Source of the DNA: an uncultured Clostridia bacterium
GTDB taxonomy: Bacteria; Bacillota; Clostridia; Lachnospirales; Lachnospiraceae
Direction: 5' to 3'
NCBI GenBank assembly: GCA_946405675.1
Contig: CAMJIC010000004.1
Location: 1-30,054, forward strand
Length of the DNA: 30,054 bases
Part shown: one piece after another, positions 1 through 8,715 of the stretch
How positions within the stretch are numbered: the stretch's first letter is position 1
Layout: every line of letters starts with the position of its first letter
Made by a program: the position numbers and the translations under genes
The notes under the pieces: generated by a model
Told to the model about the DNA's origin: nothing
The model's database searches: none
The model's input: the letters and a program-made list of their open reading frames with translations, nothing else

Positions 1-15
1 AATGGAGGTAGCGAG

Positions 16-95
16 GTAACTGTTCAGGACAGCCTGAAGCACTTGCTGCTGAGGGCGTATGAAAAGAGAAGATGAAGTGGCACCGGAAGGAGCTA
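16..95 (+). repeat. Interspersed repeat family 1, long copy A (partial)
   Basis: This stretch begins with GTAACTGTTCAGGACAGC and matches the first part of the longer copies at 18024-18143 and 26141-26273. The shared text includes CTGAAGCACTTGCTGC and GAAGTGGCA. It diverges after GTGGCACCGG and lacks the 3' hairpin and terminal palindrome, so it is a truncated copy. The TAA inside its first bases (17-19) would close the reading frame that starts ATG GAG GTA GCG AGG at position 3, so the repeat may supply the stop codon of a gene lying to the left of the window. Confidence 0.8.
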
Positions 96-129
96 AATTG
101 TGGCAGCGTATTTATGAAAGGGGGAAATC

Positions 130-396
130 ATGAAGAAAGAACTGAGAAGGTCGGCGACGGATTGTAAGCTGTTTGGAGTATGCGGCGGCATCGGGGAATA
201 TCTGGGGATTGATTCCAATGTGATACGCCTGATCTGGGCAGGGATCTGTCTGTTCGCGGGAACAGGGGTGATTTTGTATGTCGCGGCGGCTTTCATCATG
301 CCGAAGGCTGATCCCATGGAGAGGGATCTGCAGGAGGTGATCCATCCGGAGCAGGATGCAAAACAGGATCAGACAGAGCAGGCAGAAACAGAGTGA
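130..396 (+). CDS. PspC-domain small membrane protein
   Basis: This 88-residue protein is nearly all PspC domain. The first 30 residues carry the conserved pattern in which a basic N-terminus is followed by LFGVCGGIGEYLGID and then VIRLIWAGICLF. One or two hydrophobic segments follow (about residues 32-58), ending at IMPKADP. The remaining tail is short, acidic and glutamine-rich. PspC-domain proteins sit in the cytoplasmic membrane, and in Firmicutes many are stand-alone proteins linked to envelope stress, with no enzymatic activity known. The start is supported by AAGGGGG five bases before the ATG. It lies between repeat copy A and a family 2 hairpin, and is not obviously co-transcribed with tex. 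The family call is firm; the physiological role here is unknown. Confidence 0.85.
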   Translation: MKKELRRSATDCKLFGVCGGIGEYLGIDSNVIRLIWAGICLFAGTGVILYVAAAFIMPKADPMERDLQEVIHPEQDAKQDQTEQAETE

Positions 397-427
397 CAGA
401 AACAGAGCGGGCAGAAACGGAACGTAG

Positions 428-469
428 CAAGTCACACCCACAGGCCGCCCGCTGTCGGGGTGTGACTTG
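428..469. repeat. Interspersed repeat family 2, hairpin copy between pspC and tex
   Basis: The arms CAAGTCACACCC (428-439) and GGGTGTGACTTG (458-469) form a perfect 12-bp inverted repeat around an 18-base centre containing GGCCGCCCGCTG. The same arms and centre occur at 19339-19397, where the stem is longer. There is no T-run directly after the stem, so it does not look like a classical terminator, although it lies where one would be expected. Confidence 0.75.
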
Positions 470-513
470 TTATAACGGAGCAGCGACTTCGCTGAAAGGA
501 GTTTTTTCATCAC

Positions 514-2958
514 ATGAATATTGTACAGACGATCGCCTCGGAGCTTAGCATCCAGGCATGGCAGGTAGAGGCGGTCATCAAACTGATCGATGAGGGGAAC
601 ACGATCCCCTTCATTGCCCGGTACCGGAAAGAAGCACATGGCACGCTGGATGATACCCAGCTTCGCACCCTCGATGAGAGGCTGCGTTATCTTCGCGCGC
701 TGGAGGAACGCAGGGGTGTGATCCTTGCATCCATCGAGGAGCAGGGAAAGCTGACGCCGGAGCTGAAGAAACAGATCGAGGATGCCGCGACGCAGTCGTC
801 CCTGGAGGATCTGTATCTGCCGTACCGTCCGAAGCGGCGCACGCGTGCGACGATCGCGAAGGAAAGGGGACTGGAGCCATTGGCGCTCGAGATACTTTCT
901 CAGGAAATGAGCCTGCCTGCCCTGGAGCGTGCGGCAGCGTTTGTAAATCCGGAGAAAGAGGTAAAGGATGCTGCGGCGGCGCTCCAGGGAGCGGAGGACA
1001 TCATTGCCGAGAGCATTTCCGACAGAGCGGATATCAGGGCGATGGTCCGTGAGAAGACGTTTGATACCGCTGTCATCGTGTCTGAGGTAAAGAAGGACAT
1101 GGAACAGCCGGGGTCTGTCTATGAGCAGTATTTCCACCATGAGGAACCGGCGGCAAAGATCCCCGGACACCGGATCCTGGCGCTCAACCGGGGTGAGAAG
1201 GAAAAGGTTCTGGGAATCAGTGTGCGTGTGGATGAGGATGCAATGATCCGCGCCATCGAGCATCAGGTGTTTGTGCCGGATGCATCTGGATTTGCCAACA
1301 GTGAAGCGGCGCTGAAGGATACCTGCGCGGATGCGTACCGCAGGCTGATCGCGCCTGCGATCGAGAGGGAGCTTAGGAACAGCCTCACGGAAAGGGCGGA
1401 GGATGGCGCGATCGATGTGTTCGGAAAGAACCTGCGGCAGCTTCTGATGCAGCCTCCGATCGCAGGGCGTGTCGTCCTTGGATGGGACCCGGCATTCCGC
1501 ACCGGCTGCAAGATCGCGGTGGTGGACAGCACCGGGAAGGTTCTGGATACGACGGTGGTCTATCCCACCGCGCCGACGACTCCGGCCAAGATCGAAGCGG
1601 CAAAGCAGACGATCAAGCGTCTGATCGCAAAGTATAATGTTACGCTCATTTCCTGCGGGAACGGGACGGCCTCGAGGGAGTCGGAGCAGGTGATCGCTGA
1701 GATATTGTCAGAGTTAAATGACCCGAAGATCCAGTATGTGATCGTGAATGAGGCCGGCGCTTCCGTCTATTCCGCGAGCAAGCTTGGCGCGGAGGAGTTC
1801 CCTTCCTTTGACGTGGGACAAAGGAGCGCTGCCTCGATCGCACGGCGCTTGCAGGATCCGCTGTCAGAACTGGTGAAGATCGATCCCAAGTCCATCGGGG
1901 TAGGCCAGTACCAGCATGACTGCGACCAGAAGAAGCTGGGCGAGAAGCTGGAGGGCGTCGTGGAGACCTGCGTCAACCAGGTTGGCGTCGACCTGAATAC
2001 GGCATCCTATTCGCTGCTGGAATATGTCTCCGGGATCACGAAGAAGACCGCCCGGTCTATCGTGGACTGGAGAAATGAAAACGGAAGGTTTACGGACCGC
2101 AGGCAGCTTTTGAAGGTCTCAGGCCTTGGGCCGAAGGCATTTCAGCAGTGTGCGGGATTCCTCAGGATCCGGGGCGGGAAGAACCCTCTGGATATGACTG
2201 GCGTGCATCCGGAATCCTATGAGGCTGCGAAGCGGCTGCTTGGGAAGCTGGGGTATACTCTGACGGACGTTCAGGATGGTACGATCAAGGGGCTGAGCGG
2301 ACAGGTGAAGGACCGCAGGAAAGCCGAGGAGACGGCCCAGGAGCTGGGATGCGGGACTGAGACCCTGATTGATATCGCGAAGGAGCTGGAGAAGCCCGGA
2401 CGCGATCCCAGAAGTGATATGCCGAAGCCGATCCTGCGCTCAGATGTGCTTGCGATGGAGGATTTGAAGAGCGGGATGATCCTGAACGGTACCGTAAGGA
2501 ACGTCATCGACTTCGGTGCGTTCGTTGATATCGGGGTCCATCAGGACGGCCTGGTACATATCTCGCAGATGAGTGATACGAGATTTGTGAAGCATCCGCT
2601 GGATGTGGTATCGGTAGGCGACATCGTCAAGGTCAAGGTTCTTTCCGTTGATCCGGAGCGCAAGCGGATCTCCCTTACCATGAAGCTTGGGGAGGATGTT
2701 CCCGGCCAGTCAGGGGAAGGCGGAAAGAAAGCGCACCCTGCTGCCGGAAAAGACGCGAAAGACTCCCGGAGAGGAGAAGGCAGGAAACCGGATGGAAGAA
2801 GGAATACGGAAGGCCGAAGGCCGGGTGACGGGAAGAGCGGTGAAGGCCGAAGGCCGGGTGACGGAAGGCCGGAGCACCGCGGCAAAGGCACGCAGAAGAG
2901 CGGCACCGGTAACAAGGGCGGCCTTGATATGTCTGCATTGTTGAAGAAATGGAGCTGA
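514..2958 (+). CDS. tex: Tex-family RNA-binding transcriptional accessory protein
   Basis: This 814-residue protein matches Tex along its length. It has an N-terminal helical region containing the typical IPFIARYRKEAHG and LDERLRYLRALEERR motifs, and a YqgF/RNase H-like fold from about residue 315 (VVLGWDPAFRTGCKIAVVD). Helix-hairpin-helix repeats follow at about 490-560 (LLKVSGLGPKAF), and an S1 RNA-binding domain lies at about 650-722 (GTVRNVIDFGAFVDIGVHQDG). Tex is a cytoplasmic nucleic-acid-binding protein that affects transcription and stress tolerance; its exact mechanism is unsettled. The start is supported by AAAGGAG about 12 bases upstream. The last 80 or so residues are an odd low-complexity basic tail rich in Gly, Arg and Lys, with an 11-residue repeat (EGRRPGDGKSG, EGRRPGDGRPE), ending in LDMSALLKKWS. 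The family call is very secure; the tail is lineage-specific. Confidence 0.96.
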   Translation: MNIVQTIASELSIQAWQVEAVIKLIDEGNTIPFIARYRKEAHGTLDDTQLRTLDERLRYLRALEERRGVILASIEEQGKLTPELKKQIEDAATQSSLEDLYLPYRPKRRTRATIAKERGLEPLALEILSQEMSLPALERAAAFVNPEKEVKDAAAALQGAEDIIAESISDRADIRAMVREKTFDTAVIVSEVKKDMEQPGSVYEQYFHHEEPAAKIPGHRILALNRGEKEKVLGISVRVDEDAMIRAIEHQVFVPDASGFANSEAALKDTCADAYRRLIAPAIERELRNSLTERAEDGAIDVFGKNLRQLLMQPPIAGRVVLGWDPAFRTGCKIAVVDSTGKVLDTTVVYPTAPTTPAKIEAAKQTIKRLIAKYNVTLISCGNGTASRESEQVIAEILSELNDPKIQYVIVNEAGASVYSASKLGAEEFPSFDVGQRSAASIARRLQDPLSELVKIDPKSIGVGQYQHDCDQKKLGEKLEGVVETCVNQVGVDLNTASYSLLEYVSGITKKTARSIVDWRNENGRFTDRRQLLKVSGLGPKAFQQCAGFLRIRGGKNPLDMTGVHPESYEAAKRLLGKLGYTLTDVQDGTIKGLSGQVKDRRKAEETAQELGCGTETLIDIAKELEKPGRDPRSDMPKPILRSDVLAMEDLKSGMILNGTVRNVIDFGAFVDIGVHQDGLVHISQMSDTRFVKHPLDVVSVGDIVKVKVLSVDPERKRISLTMKLGEDVPGQSGEGGKKAHPAAGKDAKDSRRGEGRKPDGRRNTEGRRPGDGKSGEGRRPGDGRPEHRGKGTQKSGTGNKGGLDMSALLKKWS
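2809..2874 (+). repeat. 33-bp tandem repeat in the 3' end of tex
   Basis: Two adjacent 33-bp units begin at 2809 and 2842. The first 23 bases of each are identical, starting GAAGGCCGAAGGCC and ending GGTGACGG. They encode two copies of an 11-residue Gly/Arg-rich peptide. The preceding sequence (EGRKPDGRRNT) looks like a diverged third copy. Confidence 0.8.
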
Positions 2959-3064
2959 GTGCACACGGGGCAATGGAACTGCAGGATCTTCAGCCTGGAT
3001 TTCGGGAAGGCAAAATGAATATGCCGGCTCATCTGGAATGAGTATGTTCCGAAACAGGGATCAC

Positions 3065-3097
3065 ACGAGATAACCATCGCGAATATGGTTATCTCGT
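3065..3097. terminator. 13-bp perfect hairpin downstream of tex, possible terminator
   Basis: ACGAGATAACCAT (3065-3077) is fully complementary to ATGGTTATCTCGT (3085-3097), with a 7-base loop. The following ATTATTATGG is AT-rich but is not a true T-run. It lies about 105 bp after tex and about 100 bp beyond the stop of the convergent AAA-ATPase gene, so it could end transcription in either direction. Nothing else recognisable lies in 2959-3194. Confidence 0.5.
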
Positions 3098-3194
3098 ATT
3101 ATTATGGTTCTGAGGGAGATTCATGATGAATGAAACACGGATTGCGGAGCGGGAAGAGATTCTCCGGTTCTGATCAGCTGCGATTGTATGGTGA

Positions 3195-4865
3195 TCATTT
3201 CAAAAGCTTTACCATGGCCTGTTTTTGGAAAAATGCGACACCATAGCAGAGAACCTGATCATAACCATAAAGCCCATCTGCATACTTCTCATCTGTAATC
3301 TGTTTTATCGCTTTATCACAATCCCTTGCCATTTCTGCTTCTTTCTCCGCTTTTTTCGCTTCTATGATAATAGCCCTTCTGTTTTTTCTGTCCTTCAGAA
3401 AGATGTCAGGTCTTCCAAGACCTTTCTCTTTATTGGATTCAACTTCGTATCCTCTTCCGACAAATACACCAGCAAGAAATGCATGGTAATAGTCCTCATG
3501 ATAGTCATTATAGCTGATGGTATCCCACAACAGCCCGGACAGTATCTCACCGGATCTCACTTCATCCTTTTGCCACAGGGATTCGAGCAATTCCATGATC
3601 GTACCGGTATTCACGGTTTCGGTAAAATACCTTACGACGGAATCCTGAAAAATGGAGGCAATCTCTTTATTGGGTATCTTCAGAGAAACCGTTTCCCCTT
3701 CTTCCGCTGGGTCGGCCTTTGTAATGTAGCCGGTCATTAAGAGCACACTCCAAAGATTATCTTCGGTTGAATGAAGGGTATCATAGGTCAGTTCATCGGA
3801 AATCGTCTGAACAATAACCTCATCGTTTAACAGCTTTTCAAATTTACCGGCAACATCAAAGTCAGTACGCTTCACGAAAGTAAGCAGTATACCGTTATGG
3901 CTGGTATTTTTCCAGTAATTCTTAGGCTTTGCATCCCTTCTCTTCTTTAGTGCTGAAAGATAGTTTATCACATCCCAGGGACAGTAGATTAAGCTATTGC
4001 CAAAGACATATCCATCATACCATTCTTTGATGACAGCTGCTTTGTCTTTGCGATCCGCCGCCGCAAGGATTGCGTCTACTTCATCTCCGGTGAATCCAAA
4101 ATAACTGGAGAAATCTTCGTCTAAAACAGAATAGGAAGCAAAATTATTCGTGCCTGTAAAGATGCTTTCCTTTGCGATGCGAAGACATCCTGTAATGACA
4201 GCGAATTGAAGAAACTCATTATCTTTCAGGGTAGTACTCATAATGCTTTTGATAATATCAAGCATCTTAGAATAGTACCCGTTCCCGGCGTTATCCTTTT
4301 CGCTTGCTTTTGAAAGAGGAACATCGTATTCATCAATCAGGAGAATGACTTTTTTGCCATAAACAGCGTTCATCATACGCATGATGGTCTTGACGGAATT
4401 CTTTACTTCCTCTTCTCCGGCCCTTCTGGATTTCAGCCGCTCAAAAATACATCTGTCATCCTGGTCAACTGCTCCATCTTCAAAGACAGAGGTCAGACCT
4501 TTGCAGAAATCAGCCAGTTTCATCAGCAACATTCTGTATGCGCCGTCAAAGGTCTCGGCTTCAACATCCTTAAATGAAAGAAAGAGCACTGGATACTGAT
4601 TCATCCATTCCTGGCAAAACGCTGAATGCTCTGATATGGCAAGCCCCTCGAAAATATCCCTGCTTTCCTTCCGTATGCTGAAAAAATTCTCCATCATGCT
4701 CATCATGAGCGTCTTGCCAAATCTGCGCGGTCGGGTAAAAAGGGTCACCTTATTGTCGGTATCATTGACAAGCTCATACAGGAGCTGCGTTTTATCAACA
4801 TAGTAATTACCGGATTCTCTGAGCTCTTCAAAATCAGACTTTCCTACACCCACCTTAAAATCCAT
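3195..4865 (-). CDS. AAA-ATPase-like / PD-(D/E)XK nuclease-like protein
   Basis: The protein is 556 residues from the ATG at 4865, chosen because GGAGG lies 7 bases upstream; an in-frame extension to 4892 lacks this support. The N-terminal two-thirds is an AAA-ATPase-like domain. It has a Walker A variant (FTRPRRFGKTLMMSMM, near residues 40-55) and a Walker B (VILLIDEYDVPL). The C-terminus has a PD-(D/E)XK-type motif, GRPDIFLKDRKNRRAIIIEAK. This two-domain architecture is very common and multi-copy in Bacteroidetes and Clostridia. Its biological role is not established, although nuclease or mobile-element links are often suggested. Base composition is visibly more AT-rich than that of neighbours, which suggests transfer. 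It is a single-gene unit flanked by inverted repeats. The family is confident; the function is unknown. Confidence 0.88.
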   Translation of the reverse strand: MDFKVGVGKSDFEELRESGNYYVDKTQLLYELVNDTDNKVTLFTRPRRFGKTLMMSMMENFFSIRKESRDIFEGLAISEHSAFCQEWMNQYPVLFLSFKDVEAETFDGAYRMLLMKLADFCKGLTSVFEDGAVDQDDRCIFERLKSRRAGEEEVKNSVKTIMRMMNAVYGKKVILLIDEYDVPLSKASEKDNAGNGYYSKMLDIIKSIMSTTLKDNEFLQFAVITGCLRIAKESIFTGTNNFASYSVLDEDFSSYFGFTGDEVDAILAAADRKDKAAVIKEWYDGYVFGNSLIYCPWDVINYLSALKKRRDAKPKNYWKNTSHNGILLTFVKRTDFDVAGKFEKLLNDEVIVQTISDELTYDTLHSTEDNLWSVLLMTGYITKADPAEEGETVSLKIPNKEIASIFQDSVVRYFTETVNTGTIMELLESLWQKDEVRSGEILSGLLWDTISYNDYHEDYYHAFLAGVFVGRGYEVESNKEKGLGRPDIFLKDRKNRRAIIIEAKKAEKEAEMARDCDKAIKQITDEKYADGLYGYDQVLCYGVAFFQKQAMVKLLK

Positions 4866-4892
4866 GCAATAACCTCCAGGAGGAACATTCAA

Positions 4893-4910
4893 GTAATTGC
4901 TCAGGACAGC
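4893..4910 (+). repeat. Family 1 repeat core, degenerate
   Basis: GTAATTGCTCAGGACAGC differs at two positions from the start of the long family 1 copies (GTAACTGTTCAGGACAGC). It stands alone, 28 bp upstream of the AAA-ATPase start codon, without the rest of the repeat. Confidence 0.5.
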
Positions 4911-4927
4911 GATCCATACATATGCTT

Positions 4928-5016
4928 AGGACCTGCCGCGAATGAACCGATGCAGATTGCTGATCCGATTTTCAGATCTTAGCGCAGCCCGCATGGTTTC
5001 GTTCGCAGCAGGTCCT
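4928..5016. repeat. 26-bp imperfect inverted repeat between hydA and the AAA-ATPase gene
   Basis: The arm at 4928-4953 (starting AGGACCTGC) pairs with 4991-5016 (ending GCAGGTCCT) with four mismatches in 26. The 37-base centre contains a smaller GATC...GATC hairpin. It begins 24 bp after the hydA stop codon in the direction of transcription, so it could be a 3' end structure for the hydrogenase operon. It has no T-run, and it could equally be a small mobile or structural repeat. Confidence 0.6.
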
Positions 5017-5040
5017 TACTCTATCTATCAGAGCGTCGTC

Positions 5041-6813
5041 TTATTTCTGGATCTCGTTGAAGCCTTCACGTGCTGCATAAGAGGTATGCAGCAGCTTGTG
5101 TGCCAGGTGCCCGTTAGGTTCGCCGAGGTACTTCTCGTACAGCTCGATGATCTGCGGGTTGTTGTGGCTCTGGCGTACTGTCTGACGCTCATCCTCGGAG
5201 TACAGCGCCTTTGCACGCTTCTCCTTATAGGTATCAAGGATATCGTCATCTTCGTTCGGAAGAAGGCTCGGCCTCACGTACGGCTGTCCGCCGCCGTTGA
5301 TGCAGCCGCCCGGGCATCCCATGATCTCGATGAACTGATATTTGCTCTTGCCCTCACGGATCTCATCCAGGAGGACCTTCGCGCTCTTCATGCCGGAAGC
5401 GATCGCGACATTGACAGTCGTTCCATTGATATCGATGGAAGCCTCGCGGATCCCGGCATCATGGCCACGCACCGCGGTAAACTCGATGGGATCATGCTCT
5501 TTGCCGGTCAGCTTGAAGTAGACGGTTCTCAGGGCAGCTTCCATCACGCCGCCGGTGACGCCGAAAATGACGCCGGCTCCGGAATAATCGCCCATGATGT
5601 CCGCATCCCAGTCTTCCTCCGGAAGGCGGTTGAACAGGATACCGCTGCGGCGGATCATGCGGGCAAGCTCACGGGTCGTGATGACAGCGTCCACATCCGC
5701 AATGCCGTCGACCTTCAGCTGGTCACGATCCTTCTCAAACTTCTTGGCGACACAAGGCATGACGGAGACTACGAAGACATCCTTCGGATCTACGTTATGC
5801 TGCTGTGCCCACCAGGACTTGATGATTGCGCCCTGCATCTGGTGCGGGGACTTGCAGGAGGACAGATGCGGGAGAAGATCTCCGTAATTGTACTCCGCAT
5901 AGTTGACCCAGCCCGGTGAGCAGGAGGTGATCATCGGAAGCGTGCCGCCTTCTGTCAGGCGGTGCAGAAGCTCGGTTCCCTCTTCCATGATGGTCAGGTC
6001 TGCGCCAAAGTTGACATCGTACACGCGCTCGAAGCCAAGCCTGCGCATCGCCGCTGCCATCTTGCCGGTGACAGGGGTTCCGATCGGATACCCGAACTCT
6101 TCGCCAAGCGCCGCGCGGACTGCCGGTGCGGCCTGTGCGATTACGTGCTTGCCTGCCTTGAATGCCGCGTCGATCTTGCCGATCTCGGAATTCTCCATCA
6201 GGGCGCCGGTGGGACAGACATTGACGCACTGTCCGCACTGGATGCAGGGAGAATCCGCAAAGCTGCGGTTCTGGGCCGGTGATACGATGGTGCTGAAGCC
6301 ACGGTTCTCAAAGCCGAGGATTCCAAGGCCATGTGCGTTCTGGCAGCGTGCCACGCAGCGGCCGCAGAGGATGCACTTGCTGGTATCACGGACGAGACCC
6401 GGAGCCAGACGGTCAACAAAGACCTCAGAGTGGGTGCCGTTGAACGCGTCATCCCTGGCTCCCACCAGCTGGGCGACATGAAGCAGCTCGCACTGGCCGT
6501 TCTTGTCACACTGCTGGCAATTCTTGTTATGGTTGGAGAGCAGAAGCTCTACGCTGCGGCGGCGTGCCTCCACCGCCTTCGGAGTGGAGATGCGGATCTC
6601 CATTCCATCGCTGACCGGATAGACACAGCTGGCGACCAGTCCGCGCGCGCCGGTTGCCTCGACGAGACATGCACGGCAGGAACCCTGGTTGCACTCACCA
6701 TGGTTAAATGCGCACAGGGACGGGATCTCATATCCGCAGGCTTTCGCAGCCTCCAGGATCGTCAGGCCTTCCTGCACCTGATATTCAATTCCTTCGATTT
6801 TAATATTGATCAT
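5041..6813 (-). CDS. hydA: [FeFe]-hydrogenase catalytic subunit (HydA of trimeric HydABC)
   Basis: This 590-residue catalytic subunit reduces protons to H2 or oxidises H2. N-terminal cofactor modules come first: a [2Fe-2S] ferredoxin domain (Cys cluster about residues 31-60), a His/Cys [4Fe-4S] site (HNKNCQQCDKNGQCELL), and two [4Fe-4S] motifs (CILCGRCVARC, CIQCGQCVNVC). The H-cluster domain has L1 TSCSPGW (about 294-300), L2 MPCVAKKFE (about 350) and L3 GCPGGCINGGGQP (about 500). The ATG at 6813 is preferred, with GGAGG 11 bases before it; an upstream in-frame GTG at 6825 sits only 1-2 bases after the SD. It is the last gene of hydCBA. The NuoE/NuoF-like partners indicate an NAD(H)-linked enzyme of the trimeric, often electron-bifurcating type. 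The L1 sequence has Ser where the commonest form has a second Cys. Confidence 0.94.
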   Translation of the reverse strand: MINIKIEGIEYQVQEGLTILEAAKACGYEIPSLCAFNHGECNQGSCRACLVEATGARGLVASCVYPVSDGMEIRISTPKAVEARRRSVELLLSNHNKNCQQCDKNGQCELLHVAQLVGARDDAFNGTHSEVFVDRLAPGLVRDTSKCILCGRCVARCQNAHGLGILGFENRGFSTIVSPAQNRSFADSPCIQCGQCVNVCPTGALMENSEIGKIDAAFKAGKHVIAQAAPAVRAALGEEFGYPIGTPVTGKMAAAMRRLGFERVYDVNFGADLTIMEEGTELLHRLTEGGTLPMITSCSPGWVNYAEYNYGDLLPHLSSCKSPHQMQGAIIKSWWAQQHNVDPKDVFVVSVMPCVAKKFEKDRDQLKVDGIADVDAVITTRELARMIRRSGILFNRLPEEDWDADIMGDYSGAGVIFGVTGGVMEAALRTVYFKLTGKEHDPIEFTAVRGHDAGIREASIDINGTTVNVAIASGMKSAKVLLDEIREGKSKYQFIEIMGCPGGCINGGGQPYVRPSLLPNEDDDILDTYKEKRAKALYSEDERQTVRQSHNNPQIIELYEKYLGEPNGHLAHKLLHTSYAAREGFNEIQK

Positions 6814-6831
6814 AATTCCATGCACCTCCCG

Positions 6832-8715
6832 TTATCGCTTCTCGATGGCCTTGAAGCGGCATGTGCCGATACAGGTTCCGCACTTCACGCACTTCTCGGT
6901 ATCGATCTTCAGCGACGGCTTCTTATGGCCAGGAGCGGTGTAATCCGTCGCGTGGATGCAGTCAGCAGGACATGCTCTCGAGCACATACCGCAGCCGATA
7001 CACTTCTCCGGATCGATATGGTATTCCATCAGGTTCTTGCACACATGCGCCGGGCACTTCTTGTCCACGATATGGGCAAGGTACTCATCCCTGAAATGAG
7101 ACAGCGTGGAATTGATGGGGTTGGCTGCAGTCTGGCCAAGCGCGCAGAGCGAATTGCTCTTGACGGTCTCGCTCAGCTCGTCCAGCTCCTCCAGATCCTT
7201 CATGGTGCCCTTGCCTTCGGTGATACGGGTCAGGATCTCAAGCATGCGCTTGGTGCCGATACGGCAGGGAGAGCACTTTCCGCAGGACTCGTCGCAGATG
7301 AACTCCATGTAGAACTTCGCAACGTCTACCATGCAGTTGTCCTCGTCCATGACGATCGCGCCGCCGGAACCCATCATGGAGCCCTTGGCTACCAGGTTGT
7401 CGAAATCGATGGGCTCATCGAGGAATTCCTCTGTCAGGCATCCGCCGGACGGGCCGCCGGTCTGGATGGCTTTGAACTTCTTGCCGTTCGGGATGCCGCC
7501 GCCGATGTCATAGATCAGCTCACGCAGCGTGGTTCCCATCGGAACCTCGACCAGTCCGACATTGTTGACCTTGCCGCCGAGGGCGAACACCTTGGTGCCC
7601 TTGGAACGCTCCGTTCCGACACTTGCGAACTGCTCCGCGCCCTCGCGCAGGATGAACGGCACGCAGGCCAGAGTCTCGACGTTGTTGATGATGGTCGGCT
7701 GTCCCCACAGACCCTTGACGGCCGGGAACGGCGGACGGGGCCTCGGCATACCGCGCTTGCCCTCGATGGAGTTCAGAAGAGCAGTCTCTTCTCCGCAGAC
7801 AAATGCGCCTGCGCCCAGTCTCAGGTGGCAGTCGAAGCTGAAAGCGGTGCCAAGGATATTCTTGCCCAGAAGGCCGAGCTCCCTGGCCTGCGCGATTGCC
7901 TTGCGCAGACGCATGACAGCGGTGGGATACTCCGCACGCACATAGAAATAACCATTCTGAGCGCCGATGGCGTAACCGGCGATCATCATACCCTCGATGA
8001 CAGCGAGCGGATTTCCTTCCAGGATGGAACGATCCATGAACGCGCCCGGGTCGCCCTCGTCACCGTTACATACGACATACTTCTCATCGCTCTGGGAATT
8101 GTAAGCGAACTGCCACTTGCGCCCGGTGGGGAAACCGGCGCCGCCGCGTCCGCGCAGCCCCGAGGCGAGCACCTCGTCGATGACCTGCTGGCGGTCCATG
8201 GAAAGGGCACGCTTCAGGCCCTGGAAAGCACCCATGCCAAGTGCTTCGTTGATGTCCTCCGGATCGATGACACCGCATCCGTGCAGAGCAACACGGCGCT
8301 GCTTCTTGTAGAAGTTGATCTCATCCTGCTTGGAGACCTTCTCTCCGGTCACCGGATCCTCGTACAGAAGACGGTCCACTACAACGCCGCCCTCGATATC
8401 GGAAGAGATGATCTCCTCCACATCTTCGATCTTGACGAGCCTGTACAGGGTATCCTCCGGGAAGATCTTGACGAACGGTCCCTGAGAGCAGAAACCGAAG
8501 CAGCCGACCTGATTGACGGTGGCCTTGTCTTCGAGTCCCTTTTCCTTCAGCAGCTCTTCGAAGCGCTGGCGGATCTCAGCAGAATTATTGGAAAGGCAGC
8601 CTGTGCCGCCGCAGAGCACGATATGGCGCTTGCCGTCCCGGCCCTGGATCTTGTCCTCCAGGCATTTGGAACATGACGAAATGCGCTCGTTCAGATTATC
8701 AACGGACTGGATCAT
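6832..8715 (-). CDS. hydB: NuoF-like NADH/FMN subunit of [FeFe]-hydrogenase (HydB)
   Basis: This 627-residue flavin subunit passes electrons between NAD(H) and the FeS chain of HydA. The domains run in order. A thioredoxin-like [2Fe-2S] domain comes first, with Cys in GGTGCLSNN and GCFGFCSQGP. Next is the NuoF FMN/NADH core with GRGGAGFPTGRKW (about residue 198), then an SLBB-like segment. The NuoF C-terminal [4Fe-4S] site follows (ESCGKCSPCRIGTKRM), and then an added two-cluster ferredoxin domain (CIGCGMCSRACP, CVKCGTCIGTC). This extra ferredoxin tail and the length match HydB of trimeric hydrogenases rather than complex I NuoF, which is about 430-450 residues. The ATG overlaps the hydC stop codon in ATGA, so translation is coupled. 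hydA follows after 18 bp with its own SD. Cytoplasmic. Confidence 0.94.
   Translation of the reverse strand: MIQSVDNLNERISSCSKCLEDKIQGRDGKRHIVLCGGTGCLSNNSAEIRQRFEELLKEKGLEDKATVNQVGCFGFCSQGPFVKIFPEDTLYRLVKIEDVEEIISSDIEGGVVVDRLLYEDPVTGEKVSKQDEINFYKKQRRVALHGCGVIDPEDINEALGMGAFQGLKRALSMDRQQVIDEVLASGLRGRGGAGFPTGRKWQFAYNSQSDEKYVVCNGDEGDPGAFMDRSILEGNPLAVIEGMMIAGYAIGAQNGYFYVRAEYPTAVMRLRKAIAQARELGLLGKNILGTAFSFDCHLRLGAGAFVCGEETALLNSIEGKRGMPRPRPPFPAVKGLWGQPTIINNVETLACVPFILREGAEQFASVGTERSKGTKVFALGGKVNNVGLVEVPMGTTLRELIYDIGGGIPNGKKFKAIQTGGPSGGCLTEEFLDEPIDFDNLVAKGSMMGSGGAIVMDEDNCMVDVAKFYMEFICDESCGKCSPCRIGTKRMLEILTRITEGKGTMKDLEELDELSETVKSNSLCALGQTAANPINSTLSHFRDEYLAHIVDKKCPAHVCKNLMEYHIDPEKCIGCGMCSRACPADCIHATDYTAPGHKKPSLKIDTEKCVKCGTCIGTCRFKAIEKR

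Noticed and set aside
112..1263. A 383-codon minus-strand frame over pspC and tex
   Set aside because: It overlaps two well-supported genes and has no domain or ribosome binding site.
6331..8676. A 781-codon open frame antisense to hydA and hydB
   Set aside because: It mirrors the conserved hydrogenase genes, has no ribosome binding site and no recognisable domains; high GC codon bias leaves the opposite strand open.
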